Part shown: in pieces, positions 32,289 to 39,767 of the stretch | Position numbering within the stretch: the first letter of the stretch is position 1 | Layout of the letters: the number at the start of each line of letters is the position of its first letter | Translations under genes and position numbers: made by a program | Source of the DNA: Arthrobacter sp. 18067 | GTDB lineage: Bacteria; Actinomycetota; Actinomycetes; Actinomycetales; Micrococcaceae | Length of the DNA stretch: 64,000 bases | Reading direction: 5' to 3' | Assembly: GCF_902706295.1 (NCBI RefSeq) | Contig: NZ_CACSJJ010000003.1 | Span: 202,219 to 266,218 of the forward strand | The notes under the pieces: generated by a model | What the model was told of the DNA's origin: nothing | Database searches by the model: none | What the model saw: only the letters and a program-made list of their open reading frames with translations

Positions 32289-33265
32289 CAGGCGTTGCCC
32301 GCTGCCTTCAATAGGTGATCCGGCAGGCGGTTTCCCGGTGCCCGGCCACGGATTTCCAGCAGTTCGCGGGCGTGGGCGTGCAGCTTCTTGTCCTCGTCGG
32401 ACACCGGGACCCAGGCCGGAATGGGCACCGAGGTTCCCGTTTCGTCGCGCGCCACCATTACGGTGAGGCAGTACGTGGTCAGGTTCATTTCGCGGGTCTT
32501 CGGATCGCCGGAGCGGACGTGGACAGCGATGTGCATGCCCTTGGCGCCGGTGTAGACGAGGCGTGCTTCCACTTCTACGACGTGGCCTATCAGCAGAGGC
32601 CTGTAGAACCGGACGCCGCCGGAGAACACAGCCACAGTGTCCTTGCCGCAGTACCGGGAAGCGCAAACGTAGGCCGCTTCGTCGATCCACTTCATGACGA
32701 TGCCGCCGTGGACCTTGCCGCCCCAGTTCACATCAGTGGGGGACGCCATGAACCGGAGCGTGACACGCTCGGCGGTGCCGGCGTCGGTATATTCCTGGGC
32801 GTTCATCGCGTTGACGATCTGTTCGCGCACCTCGATGCGTGCCAGCGCGTGGTCGCGCTGCTCGATCTCTTCAGGCGTAGACGGCTCAAACTGGGGGACG
32901 GGGATCGGCTTGCCGTCCGGTCCCACCGCTACGAAGATCACCATGCACTGGCTGTGCATAGTCTCCGGACCACCCCTGGGATCGCGCGAGCTGACCACTG
33001 TGTGGATGTGCATGGAGGAACGGCCGGTATAGACGATGGTGGACGTTACCTCCACCATGTCGCCGCTGTTCACCGGATCCGTGAAGTGGATGTTGCCCAC
33101 GTAGGCCGTAACGCAGTAGGACTTGGCCCACCCCACCGCTGCCGCATACGCCGCCTTGTCCACCCACTCGAGGACAGTACCGGCGTCGACTGACCCGCTG
33201 TGTCCGATGTCCATGGGGGCCGCAAGGAAGCGGAGGGTCACTGAATTGGCGGCATCATCGCTCAT
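32288..33265 (-). CDS. Acyl-CoA thioesterase with two hotdog domains
   Basis: A 325-residue fusion of two HotDog units. Each contains the signature pair: DAGTVLEWVDKAAYAAAVGW and GGIVMKWIDEAAYVCASRY, then the FxxPV/FxRPL strands (HFTDPVNSGDMVEV, RFYRPLLIGHVVEV). This layout matches eukaryote-type ACOT and YciA-like double hotdog thioesterases that hydrolyse acyl-CoA. It is followed by a coupled 67-aa membrane protein gene. Substrate chain length unknown. Confidence 0.9.
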   Translation of the reverse strand: MSDDAANSVTLRFLAAPMDIGHSGSVDAGTVLEWVDKAAYAAAVGWAKSYCVTAYVGNIHFTDPVNSGDMVEVTSTIVYTGRSSMHIHTVVSSRDPRGGPETMHSQCMVIFVAVGPDGKPIPVPQFEPSTPEEIEQRDHALARIEVREQIVNAMNAQEYTDAGTAERVTLRFMASPTDVNWGGKVHGGIVMKWIDEAAYVCASRYCGKDTVAVFSGGVRFYRPLLIGHVVEVEARLVYTGAKGMHIAVHVRSGDPKTREMNLTTYCLTVMVARDETGTSVPIPAWVPVSDEDKKLHAHARELLEIRGRAPGNRLPDHLLKAAGNA

Positions 33266-33339
33266 GTTTCGAAGTTTACTGTCGGCAGGTTTCTGTTACG
33301 TGACTAAGTCAGTGCCGGCTGTCGCAGCGACCAGACGCG

Positions 33340-33903
33340 TCAGGCGCGTTGGATCCCGAGGGTCGCGATGAGATCCTCGTGCAGCTCGAACCAGATCCGA
33401 TGAAAGGAATCGCGGTCCGTGGCCGTGAGCCAGGCCGTGCCCTCTGGAGCGTGCCTCAATGCCCGCAGCAGGCGCTCGGCGTAGCCGTCGAACCGAGGCA
33501 GCAAAACGGTCAGCTGTTCTTCCATCGGACGCCATGCTGCCAAGGCGCCGATCAGGACATCCATGGCATCTTCCGTAGCGGGCGACTGCAACTGGATAGC
33601 GCTGCAGGCGCCTACAACTCCGGTGTTGAATTCCGCGAATTCCTCGTGCACGGCCACAACTGTGCCACGCGCCTCCGCCAGGTGGAGTTCATGGGCAAGC
33701 AACCGTTCATTTTCGGCTCGCCCGAGGCTCGACAGCGACCAACCACTGGTCCCGGCGAAGGTGCTGTACGAAACGAAGCCATCCACGCCGGCGTCGATTA
33801 GTTCGGACTCCACCACCGCGCGAGACTGGGCGAAGCGCGCCGCTACAGCCTCTGTGTCCGCGAACCCGAGAAGGCGTACGGCGTGCAGGGTGAGAAGCGT
33901 CAT
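33340..33903 (-). CDS. Winged-helix-like protein coupled to a PEP-swivelling domain
   Basis: A 187-residue protein. Residues 1-65 look like a winged helix: LHAVRLLGFADTEAVAARFA and SGWSLSSLGRAENERLLAHE, the latter resembling the WSL-T-GR wing of MarR-like proteins found next to PEP-utilising enzymes. The remainder (65-187) is helical with HEEFAEFNTGVV and ending in HEDLIATLGIQRA. It overlaps the swivelling-domain gene by 4 bp, so the two polypeptides probably act together. Function is not known. Confidence 0.6.
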   Translation of the reverse strand: MTLLTLHAVRLLGFADTEAVAARFAQSRAVVESELIDAGVDGFVSYSTFAGTSGWSLSSLGRAENERLLAHELHLAEARGTVVAVHEEFAEFNTGVVGACSAIQLQSPATEDAMDVLIGALAAWRPMEEQLTVLLPRFDGYAERLLRALRHAPEGTAWLTATDRDSFHRIWFELHEDLIATLGIQRA

Positions 33904-34232
33904 TCTCTGTCCGCCGCCGTGACGGTTCCCTGCGCACCGTCTACCGTCAGATGGGTTCCGTCGACGAGCATTTCCAGTGCGTCGCGGACTCCGAGCACGG
34001 CGGGAATCCCGTACTCCCGGGCCACAATCGCGGCGTGGGACAGCATGCCGCCGGTTTGCGTGACCACAGCTGATGCCATTCCGAAGAGGGGCGTCCACGC
34101 GGGATCGGTGGTGCGGCAAACCAGCACATCTCCGGACTGGAAACGGCTGAATTCGTCGGGTCCGTGAACGAGCCGGGCCGGTCCCTGGACAATCCCGGTA
34201 CTGGCGCCGACGCCGGTGAGGATGGTGGTCAT
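33900..34232 (-). CDS. Stand-alone PEP-utilising enzyme mobile (swivelling) domain
   Basis: A 110-residue protein containing just the phosphohistidine domain of PEP synthase/pyruvate phosphate dikinase. TGVGASTGIVQGPARLV opens it, TTDPAWTPLFGMASAVVTQT leads to GGMLSHAAIVAREYGIPAVL with the phosphoryl-accepting histidine in SHAA. Nucleotide-binding and PEP domains are missing, so it must serve another enzyme or act as a phospho-switch. It overlaps the following winged-helix-like gene by 4 bp. Confidence 0.85.
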   Translation of the reverse strand: MTTILTGVGASTGIVQGPARLVHGPDEFSRFQSGDVLVCRTTDPAWTPLFGMASAVVTQTGGMLSHAAIVAREYGIPAVLGVRDALEMLVDGTHLTVDGAQGTVTAADRE

Positions 34233-34325
34233 CGCTGGCTTCCGGTTCGCAGCGAAAGAGTATTTGTGGGCATCTTGTTGAGAGTAGCAGCGGAGGGGTG
34301 CTTGGAGCAGGTCGACTTGCAGTCT

Positions 34326-34346
34326 AAATGAGAATCAATATCATTT
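34326..34346. promoter_or_regulatory. Zur-box-like operator
   Basis: The core TGAGAATCAATATCA (34329-34343) is nearly symmetric and AT-rich, close to the actinobacterial Zur 7-1-7 pattern TGAAAATGATTTTCA. It ends 6 bp before the ATG of the AztD-like gene, a zinc-handling protein. Zinc-dependent repression is inferred from sequence and context. Confidence 0.6.
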
Positions 34347-34351
34347 AACCC

Positions 34352-35665
34352 ATGTCTCATCACCTCACCCCCATGACCCCTGTCCCGACCACGCTTAGAC
34401 GACGCCTTCACGCCCTGCCGATTGCCGCCGTCGGGCTCTCTGCCCTGCTGCTGACCGCTTGCGCCGGCCCCGTCGGTACGGCGGGAAATGCACTTGATCC
34501 TTCGGCTTCAGCTACATCGGCACCCACTGCCAAGGAGGCCGGGGCGGCCACGCCTCGGCTCGTCTACACTCACGACGCCGGCATTTCGGTTCTGGACGCT
34601 ACGTCCCTTAAGCAGGTGGGAACTGCGGAAATGTCCGGCTTCAACCGCCTGAATCCGGCTGGCGACGGACGGCATGTCTTCGTGTCCACCGGGGACGCCT
34701 TCCGCCTGTTCGACGCAGGCGCCTGGACCGAGCCGCATGGCGATCACAGCCACCACTATGTGGCGGATCCCAAGCTGACCGAGTTGGCGTTTGAGGCTAG
34801 CAAGGCCGGTCACGTTGTGCTGCACGGCGACAAGACGGTGCTGTTCAACGACGGTTCGGGCAAGGTGGAGGCGTTTGAGACGTCCGCTTTGGCTGCCGCC
34901 GTGGAGGATGGAAAGCTACCCGCCACTGACGTGTACATGACGCCTGAAGCGCACCATGGAGTCGCCGTCGAGCTTGAAGACGGCAAGTTGCTGGTGACCC
35001 TCGGCAACGAGGAAAGCCGAACCGGAATTGCCGTGCTCTCGGCCGGAAAGGGGCAGGACCGCAAGGAAATCCTGCGCAACGAGGACTGCCCCGGCGTTCA
35101 CGGCGAGGCCGTTGCCGCAGGTGAAGCCGTGGTGGTTGGCTGCGAAAACGGAATGTTGATCTACAAGGATGGGGCCATCACCAAGGTGGCCAGCCCGGAT
35201 GCCTACGGCCGGCTGGGCAACCAAGCAGGTTCGGAAAAGTCGCCTGTCATCTTGGGCGACTACAAGGTGGACAAAGCGGCCAAGCCCGAGCGACCCACGC
35301 GGATCTCGCTCGTCAACACAGAAACCGCGGCCATGCAGCTCGTGGACATCGGCACCAGCTACTCGTTCCGCTCATTGGGCCGCGGACCGTCTGGCGAGGC
35401 CCTGGTCCTCGGAACCGACGGCGGACTGCGCGTGATCGATCCGCTGTCCGGTACGGTCACGTCCACAATCCCGGTAGTAGCCGCCTGGGAAGAGTCAGCC
35501 ACGTGGCAGGACCCACGCCCCACGCTCTTTGTCCAAGGCTCGACGGCGTTCGTCACCGAACCGGCGACGCGCACCATCCATGCGGTGGACTTGGAGACCG
35601 GCAAGGTAGCGGAGTCCGCGCAGCTTGAGCATGTCCCGAACGAGCTCACCGGCGTGACGGGCTAG
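34352..35665 (+). CDS. AztD-like zinc metallochaperone lipoprotein
   Basis: A 437-residue protein: signal peptide and lipobox LLTAC (Cys37), Ser/Ala/Thr linker, then a beta-propeller-like domain. The histidine stretch WTEPHGDHSHHYVADPKLTE corresponds to the zinc-binding loop of AztD, which hands zinc to the AztC solute-binding protein of the AztABC importer. No aztABC genes are near, so it would act with a distant importer. A Zur-like site abuts the start, consistent with expression under zinc limitation. Confidence 0.8.
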   Translation: MSHHLTPMTPVPTTLRRRLHALPIAAVGLSALLLTACAGPVGTAGNALDPSASATSAPTAKEAGAATPRLVYTHDAGISVLDATSLKQVGTAEMSGFNRLNPAGDGRHVFVSTGDAFRLFDAGAWTEPHGDHSHHYVADPKLTELAFEASKAGHVVLHGDKTVLFNDGSGKVEAFETSALAAAVEDGKLPATDVYMTPEAHHGVAVELEDGKLLVTLGNEESRTGIAVLSAGKGQDRKEILRNEDCPGVHGEAVAAGEAVVVGCENGMLIYKDGAITKVASPDAYGRLGNQAGSEKSPVILGDYKVDKAAKPERPTRISLVNTETAAMQLVDIGTSYSFRSLGRGPSGEALVLGTDGGLRVIDPLSGTVTSTIPVVAAWEESATWQDPRPTLFVQGSTAFVTEPATRTIHAVDLETGKVAESAQLEHVPNELTGVTG

Positions 35666-35669
35666 GACC

Positions 35670-35802
35670 CTCTCTCACGACACGCCGCTTAAACGCCGAT
35701 GCTCTCTCACCTCCGGCCACTTAAACGCCGGCGCTCTCTCACTCTTCTGAAGGAAGTGAGAGAGCGCCGGCGTTTAGGGGCCGTTAGGTGAGAGAGCGTC
35801 CG
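35670..35802. repeat. 32-bp-period repeat cluster forming a 22-bp stem
   Basis: CTCTCTCAC starts at 35670, 35702 and 35734, exactly 32 bp apart. The inverse GTGAGAGAG starts at 35756 and 35788, again 32 bp apart. Between units, variants of CTTAAACGCCGGCG recur. TAAACGCCGG...TCTCACT (35722-35743) is a perfect complement of 35755-35776 across an 11-nt loop. It lies between convergent genes and could terminate both. Probably a dispersed intergenic repeat family. Confidence 0.75.
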
Positions 35803-35815
35803 GGGTGGTGGCCGC

Positions 35816-36250
35816 TTACGCGAGGACGCGGAGCTTGGATCCCGAGCGGCCAAACAGTGCGGCGTCGGCGGATATCCGGCCGGCGCCAGCCAGCGCGAGG
35901 GCAAGGGCTGCTCCGGCGAAGAGCAGCACAAGCTCGTACCCGCCGTTGCCGACGAAGACGCCGGCCGGGGCGTGTACCAGGAAGAGTGCGCCGAGCATGT
36001 TGACGGCCAGGAGGGCTGCGAACACGCGGGTCAGGAGGCCGATGATCAGCGCGATGCCGCCCACCAGCTCAAGCGTTGCGACGATGGGGGCAACTGCGGA
36101 AGCGCCCGGCACGCCCATTTGGGCAAAGGAGGCCTGTGTGCCTGCGATGGTGAATTCGTTGAACTTCTGCCAACCGTGCGCGGCGAAGAGAAATCCTGCA
36201 ATAACGCGCAGGATGGTCAGGGCTGTGGTGGTCAAGCTGGACTTGTTCAT
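35816..36250 (-). CDS. DoxX family membrane protein
   Basis: A 144-residue protein with four hydrophobic segments. LRVIAGFLFAAHGWQKFNEF is the conserved TM1 with the HGWQK motif, and LELVGGIALIIGLLTRVFAA is the second block. DoxX proteins contribute to oxidative and thiol stress systems or are of unknown function. The start MNKSSL is supported by GGAAGGG upstream; the longer in-frame ATG has no such site. A perfect inverted repeat sits 22 bp before the ATG. Confidence 0.88.
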   Translation of the reverse strand: MNKSSLTTTALTILRVIAGFLFAAHGWQKFNEFTIAGTQASFAQMGVPGASAVAPIVATLELVGGIALIIGLLTRVFAALLAVNMLGALFLVHAPAGVFVGNGGYELVLLFAGAALALALAGAGRISADAALFGRSGSKLRVLA

Positions 36251-36272
36251 GCCTTCAACCCTTCCCGACATA

Positions 36273-36288
36273 AGTTGAAGTGTCAACT
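36273..36288. promoter_or_regulatory. Inverted repeat AGTTGA-AGTG-TCAACT, candidate doxX operator
   Basis: Six-base arms AGTTGA and TCAACT are exact complements around AGTG, 22 bp upstream of the DoxX start and in the promoter interval with the GNAT gene upstream. MarR-type regulators bind sites like this before DoxX genes; binding here is inferred. Confidence 0.5.
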
Positions 36289-36317
36289 AATCAAGGCTTT
36301 TTATGACCAGAACCGGA

Positions 36318-36728
36318 CTATCGAACCTCGCGGCGCTCCATGTAGCGCGCATCTGGTTCGGAGAAGCCGAATTGTTCGTATAAGCGGTGGGCATCGCCTG
36401 TGTGCAGCATCCAGCGGAAGTTTGCCCCCGGCCCGCCGTCGATCATCTCCTGCACCATGGCCTTGCCCAGCGACCGTCCCCGTGCGGATTCGTGGACGTA
36501 GACATCGGCCAGATAGGCGAGGGCAACACCGTCAGAAAACGCCCGGGCGTAACCCACCATGCCGCCGGTCTTCCCGTCATATGCGCCAACAATCCGCCAT
36601 GCGTTATCCAGTTGCGCCTCGACGTCGGCACGCGTTCGCCATTTTGCCCAGTAGACGTTGGTTGAGAGCTGGGTCCAGAGCCAATCGCGGTCCACACGCT
36701 CCTTGTCCGTGGAGAGGATGTAGGTCAT
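36318..36728 (-). CDS. GNAT family N-acetyltransferase
   Basis: A 136-residue acetyltransferase. Motif A is LADVYVHESARGRSLGKAMV (R-G-x-x-L-G-K-A) and motif B is LHTGDAHRLYEQFGFSEPDA. It begins MTYILSTDKERVDRDWLWTQ, like the YjcK-type amine acetylases. Its start overlaps the stop of the upstream monooxygenase-like gene by 4 bp. Substrate unknown. Confidence 0.88.
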   Translation of the reverse strand: MTYILSTDKERVDRDWLWTQLSTNVYWAKWRTRADVEAQLDNAWRIVGAYDGKTGGMVGYARAFSDGVALAYLADVYVHESARGRSLGKAMVQEMIDGGPGANFRWMLHTGDAHRLYEQFGFSEPDARYMERREVR

Positions 36729-37321
36729 CGTGAGGCCCCTTTCACCTGTATCCGGCGCTTCCTGGCAGGCTTCTGAAGCCAAGGCTGCAGGAGTCGGGTG
36801 GTGATCGGCAGGAAAATGTATGTCATCAGCGGGGTCAGGATGACGATGGTGAGAAGGACGGAGAGAACCAGCGGCCAGTGCTGCGTCAGCGGGTGCAACA
36901 GGAAATTGGCCAGGAGGCTGAGCGGGAAGAACGGCAGGAAGATGCTGACGGCCTGCTTCCATCGCGGCGGCACCACGGTTTCGGGGACTACTACGGAGAC
37001 GTCGCCCGGCCGGGAGAACCAACCCTCAATCCCGGTGTGCCGCTCCACGCGGGTGGTCTCCATCATGTCCCTGGCGCTGTCGATCCACCAGCGCCGCTCC
37101 TCGGAGTCTTCCCAGTCCTGCAGGGATTCCGAGTCTGCGAAGCGATAGAGCATGTGCCATTCAGCAGAGTCGACTCCGTTGCGTACCCATCCCGAGCCGA
37201 GGTAACCAGGCCATTCTCGGGCGAGCTCCTGTCCGGCATGGGCCCAGGCGTTGGCCTGGCGGGTATAGCCGGGAAGGATGGTGCGGGCGACGGAAACGGT
37301 GACGGGATGCTCATGTGACAC
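36725..37321 (-). CDS. Antibiotic biosynthesis monooxygenase-like protein with membrane tail
   Basis: About 198 residues from a GTG start. The N-terminal half is a dimeric ferredoxin-like ABM domain (VTVSVARTILPGYTRQANAW, AEWHMLYRFADSESLQDWED); the C-terminal half has two hydrophobic segments and ends in basic residues. Such fusions are found near small GNAT genes. A longer Met start at 37387 overlaps the divergent MATE gene and is less likely. Overlaps the GNAT gene by 4 bp. Confidence 0.75.
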   Translation of the reverse strand: MSHEHPVTVSVARTILPGYTRQANAWAHAGQELAREWPGYLGSGWVRNGVDSAEWHMLYRFADSESLQDWEDSEERRWWIDSARDMMETTRVERHTGIEGWFSRPGDVSVVVPETVVPPRWKQAVSIFLPFFPLSLLANFLLHPLTQHWPLVLSVLLTIVILTPLMTYIFLPITTRLLQPWLQKPARKRRIQVKGASR

Positions 37322-37362
37322 GGGCCAAATGTACCCGGCCAGCGGCGGACTAGGCTTGTTTA

Positions 37363-38703
37363 GTGCCTCAAACCACAACCACCACACCCCGCTCCAATGC
37401 CCGCGAGATCCTGCGCCTGGCCGTTCCTGCCTTCGGCGCGCTCATCGCCGAGCCGATGTTCCTGTTGGCGGACTCCGCCATTGTGGGCCATCTGGGCGTT
37501 GACCAGCTCGCCGGTGTTGGGCTCGCGTCCACCATTCTGCACACCGCCGTGGGACTTATGGTCTTCCTGGCATATTCGACGACGCCGGCTGTGGCCCGTG
37601 CGATCGGTGACGGCAAGTTGGGCAAGGCTTTGGCAGCAGGGCGCGACGGCGTGTGGCTGGCTTTGCTGCTGGGCCTGGCGCTCGCGGTGGTTGGCTTTGT
37701 GGCGGCCGAACCCTTGGTTGGCTTCATGGGCGCCACCGGGGACGTACGGGAATTTGCCGTCGATTATTTGCGCTGGTCCATGCCTGGCTTGGCCGCGATG
37801 CTCCTCATTTTCGCGGGCACCGGCGTTCTCCGCGGGCTTCAGGACACTCGGACGCCCTTGCTCGTGGCAACGGCCGGGTTTGCGCTGAACATCGCGCTCA
37901 ACTGGTTCCTGGTCTACGGGCTGGATCTTTCGGTGGCCGGCTCGGCGATCGGTACCAGCATCGCGCAGTGGGCCATGGCGGCCGTCTACTTGGTAATGGT
38001 GAGCAGGAACGCACGGCACCATGGAGTGTCCTTGAGGCCCGACTGGCATGGCATCCGGGCCATGACCAAGGTGGGTTCGTGGCTCATGCTGCGTACGCTG
38101 AGCCTCCGGCTCGCCATCCTGGCGACTGTCCTGGTGGTCACTGCCCAGGGCGCCGTCAACCTGGCCGCGCATCAGTTGGCGATGACTATTTTCTCCTTCC
38201 TCGCCTTTGCGCTGGATGCTTTGGCGATCGCGGCGCAAGCCCTGGTCGGCAAGGAACTCGGCGCCAGGAATGCCCAGCGTGTCCGCGAGCTGACCCGCAC
38301 CATGGTCCGCTGGGGGCTCGGATTCGGCGTGATCACCGGTGTGCTCCTGGCTGTGGCGGCACCGTGGGCCGGATATCTCTTCACCTCCGACGAGGGGGTC
38401 CGATCAGCCCTTACCATCGCCCTCTGGGTCCTCGCCGTGGGACAACCGTTGGCCGGCTACGTCTTCGTCCTCGACGGAGTCCTCATAGGCGCCGGTGACG
38501 CGCGGTATCTGGCGATTGCCGGCGTCGTAAACCTGGTGGTCTACCTGCCGCTGCTGGTGGCCATCCACCAGATCAAGCCCGACGGCGAGGCGGGCCTCTT
38601 TTGGTTGTGGGCCGCGTTTGCGCTGGGCTATATGCTGGCCCGTGGCCTGACTTTGGGGCTACGCGCACGGACCGATCGATGGATGGTGCTGGGTTCGCAC
38701 TAA
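37363..38703 (+). CDS. MATE family efflux transporter (DinF-like)
   Basis: A 446-residue protein with 12 hydrophobic segments in two halves. EILRLAVPAFGALIAEPMFL and LADSAIVGHLGVDQLAGVGL are the MATE/DinF opening, and AGTGVLRGLQDTRTPLLVAT and AIAAQALVGKELGARNAQRV are diagnostic. It would export cationic or toxic compounds using a sodium or proton gradient. GTG start. The divergent gene starts 41 bp away. The next gene is 9 bp downstream. Confidence 0.92.
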   Translation: MPQTTTTTPRSNAREILRLAVPAFGALIAEPMFLLADSAIVGHLGVDQLAGVGLASTILHTAVGLMVFLAYSTTPAVARAIGDGKLGKALAAGRDGVWLALLLGLALAVVGFVAAEPLVGFMGATGDVREFAVDYLRWSMPGLAAMLLIFAGTGVLRGLQDTRTPLLVATAGFALNIALNWFLVYGLDLSVAGSAIGTSIAQWAMAAVYLVMVSRNARHHGVSLRPDWHGIRAMTKVGSWLMLRTLSLRLAILATVLVVTAQGAVNLAAHQLAMTIFSFLAFALDALAIAAQALVGKELGARNAQRVRELTRTMVRWGLGFGVITGVLLAVAAPWAGYLFTSDEGVRSALTIALWVLAVGQPLAGYVFVLDGVLIGAGDARYLAIAGVVNLVVYLPLLVAIHQIKPDGEAGLFWLWAAFALGYMLARGLTLGLRARTDRWMVLGSH

Positions 38704-38712
38704 ACTGGACGG

Positions 38713-39294
38713 GTGACTCTCCCAGCGACTCCTGCCCAGACTCCTTCTGCCTCCGCGGCCGGACTCTGGAAACCCGTGCTGATCCGCGCAACGGTCGCAT
38801 TGTTGTTCGGTGCGATCACCATCTTCTGGGCTTCGCCATCGGTGCATGTCCTGGCGTGGGCTGTCGGGCTGTATCTGCTGGCAACAGCGGGGGCTGCGTG
38901 GATGTCCCGGGCTCTGCCGGTTGCCGTGCCGGTGGTCGTGGCACTCGGAGGCATCGGCGCTCTTATCACCCAGTCTGACGCGGGCGTGGCTCTCTCTGCC
39001 ATGTTGGCCTTGCTGGTGCTGGGCCTTCTGGAGTTCGTCCACGGCCTCCGAAAGCGGGACTCCTTGGCCCGCGACTGGCTTGTTTCCGGCATCGTTTCCG
39101 TGGGCACGGCCGTCATACTGCCGTTCTTCACCTCCCTCGGAGCCCATGCGCTGTTGGGTGTTGCCGGCGGTGGGGCCATCATTTCCGGCGTGCTGTGGAT
39201 ACTGTCCGGGCTGACGCTGCGGCACGACGCCCGGACTGGTTCCGGCGGAGTTGAGGCTGCTGCGCCGGGGGCTTCGCCCGAGGCCGTAAACTAG
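38713..39294 (+). CDS. Six-helix membrane protein (DUF308-like)
   Basis: A 193-residue protein with about six hydrophobic segments, short loops and a Gly/Ala/Pro-rich C-terminal tail. The repeated LLFGAITIFWASPSV and LLVLGLLEFVHGLRKRDSLA pattern resembles HdeD/DUF308 proteins, but similarity is weak. GTG start 9 bp after the MATE stop suggests co-transcription. Confidence 0.65.
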   Translation: MTLPATPAQTPSASAAGLWKPVLIRATVALLFGAITIFWASPSVHVLAWAVGLYLLATAGAAWMSRALPVAVPVVVALGGIGALITQSDAGVALSAMLALLVLGLLEFVHGLRKRDSLARDWLVSGIVSVGTAVILPFFTSLGAHALLGVAGGGAIISGVLWILSGLTLRHDARTGSGGVEAAAPGASPEAVN

Positions 39295-39368
39295 TAGCTG
39301 GACGTTCTACTCGTCGTAGAACTTTTGCAAACCGGCGGACACCAACCGCCATCATTGGAGGAATGACC

Positions 39369-39710
39369 GTGGCAGACCAGACACCAGGAGAACCGCGCAA
39401 GATGCGGACCTCGGTCAAGGGACCCCTCATGTTCTCCGCGTTCTTCGCAGTACTGGCCTTCGTTGCCGTGCTCATCTTTGCCTCCGGCGGCAGCGCCCGC
39501 GCGCCGCGGTTCGACCTCGCCTTCACGGGCGCCGGCATCGCGTTCATCGTGAGCCTCGTCGTGGCAGCCATGCTTTCCATGAGCCACAAGGAAAACGCCG
39601 ACCACCTCGGCCAGGGCTCCGGTGTCAACCTCAGTTCCAAGCGTCCTCACGGTGGTTCAACCGGCCCGGACCTGCCGGACGAGACTGAAACGCCCGACGC
39701 CGGCCGCTAA
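39369..39710 (+). CDS. Two-helix conserved membrane protein
   Basis: A 113-residue protein with two hydrophobic segments (about 20-40 and 50-70), a short linker with GGSARAPRFDLAFTGAGIAF, and a long hydrophilic tail after SHKENADHLGQGSGVN. GTG at 39369 is chosen because GGAGG at 39357-39361 is 7 bases upstream; the ATG at 39363 is too close. No known function; ends in a strong terminator. Confidence 0.65.
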   Translation: MADQTPGEPRKMRTSVKGPLMFSAFFAVLAFVAVLIFASGGSARAPRFDLAFTGAGIAFIVSLVVAAMLSMSHKENADHLGQGSGVNLSSKRPHGGSTGPDLPDETETPDAGR

Positions 39711-39716
39711 GCTTCC

Positions 39717-39751
39717 AGCGCTTCCCCACTGTGGTGGGGGAGCGCTTTTTT
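39717..39751 (+). terminator. Rho-independent terminator
   Basis: AGCGCTTCCCCAC pairs perfectly with GTGGGGGAGCGCT around TGTG, followed by six T residues (39746-39751). It ends the MATE-associated operon and lies just before the converging sortase gene. Confidence 0.92.
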
Positions 39752-39767
39752 GTTGGGCTCGTGACGG

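Noticed and set aside
35670..35802. CRISPR array
   Set aside because: Period is regular, but units are in both orientations, spacers are related to each other and no cas genes are present.
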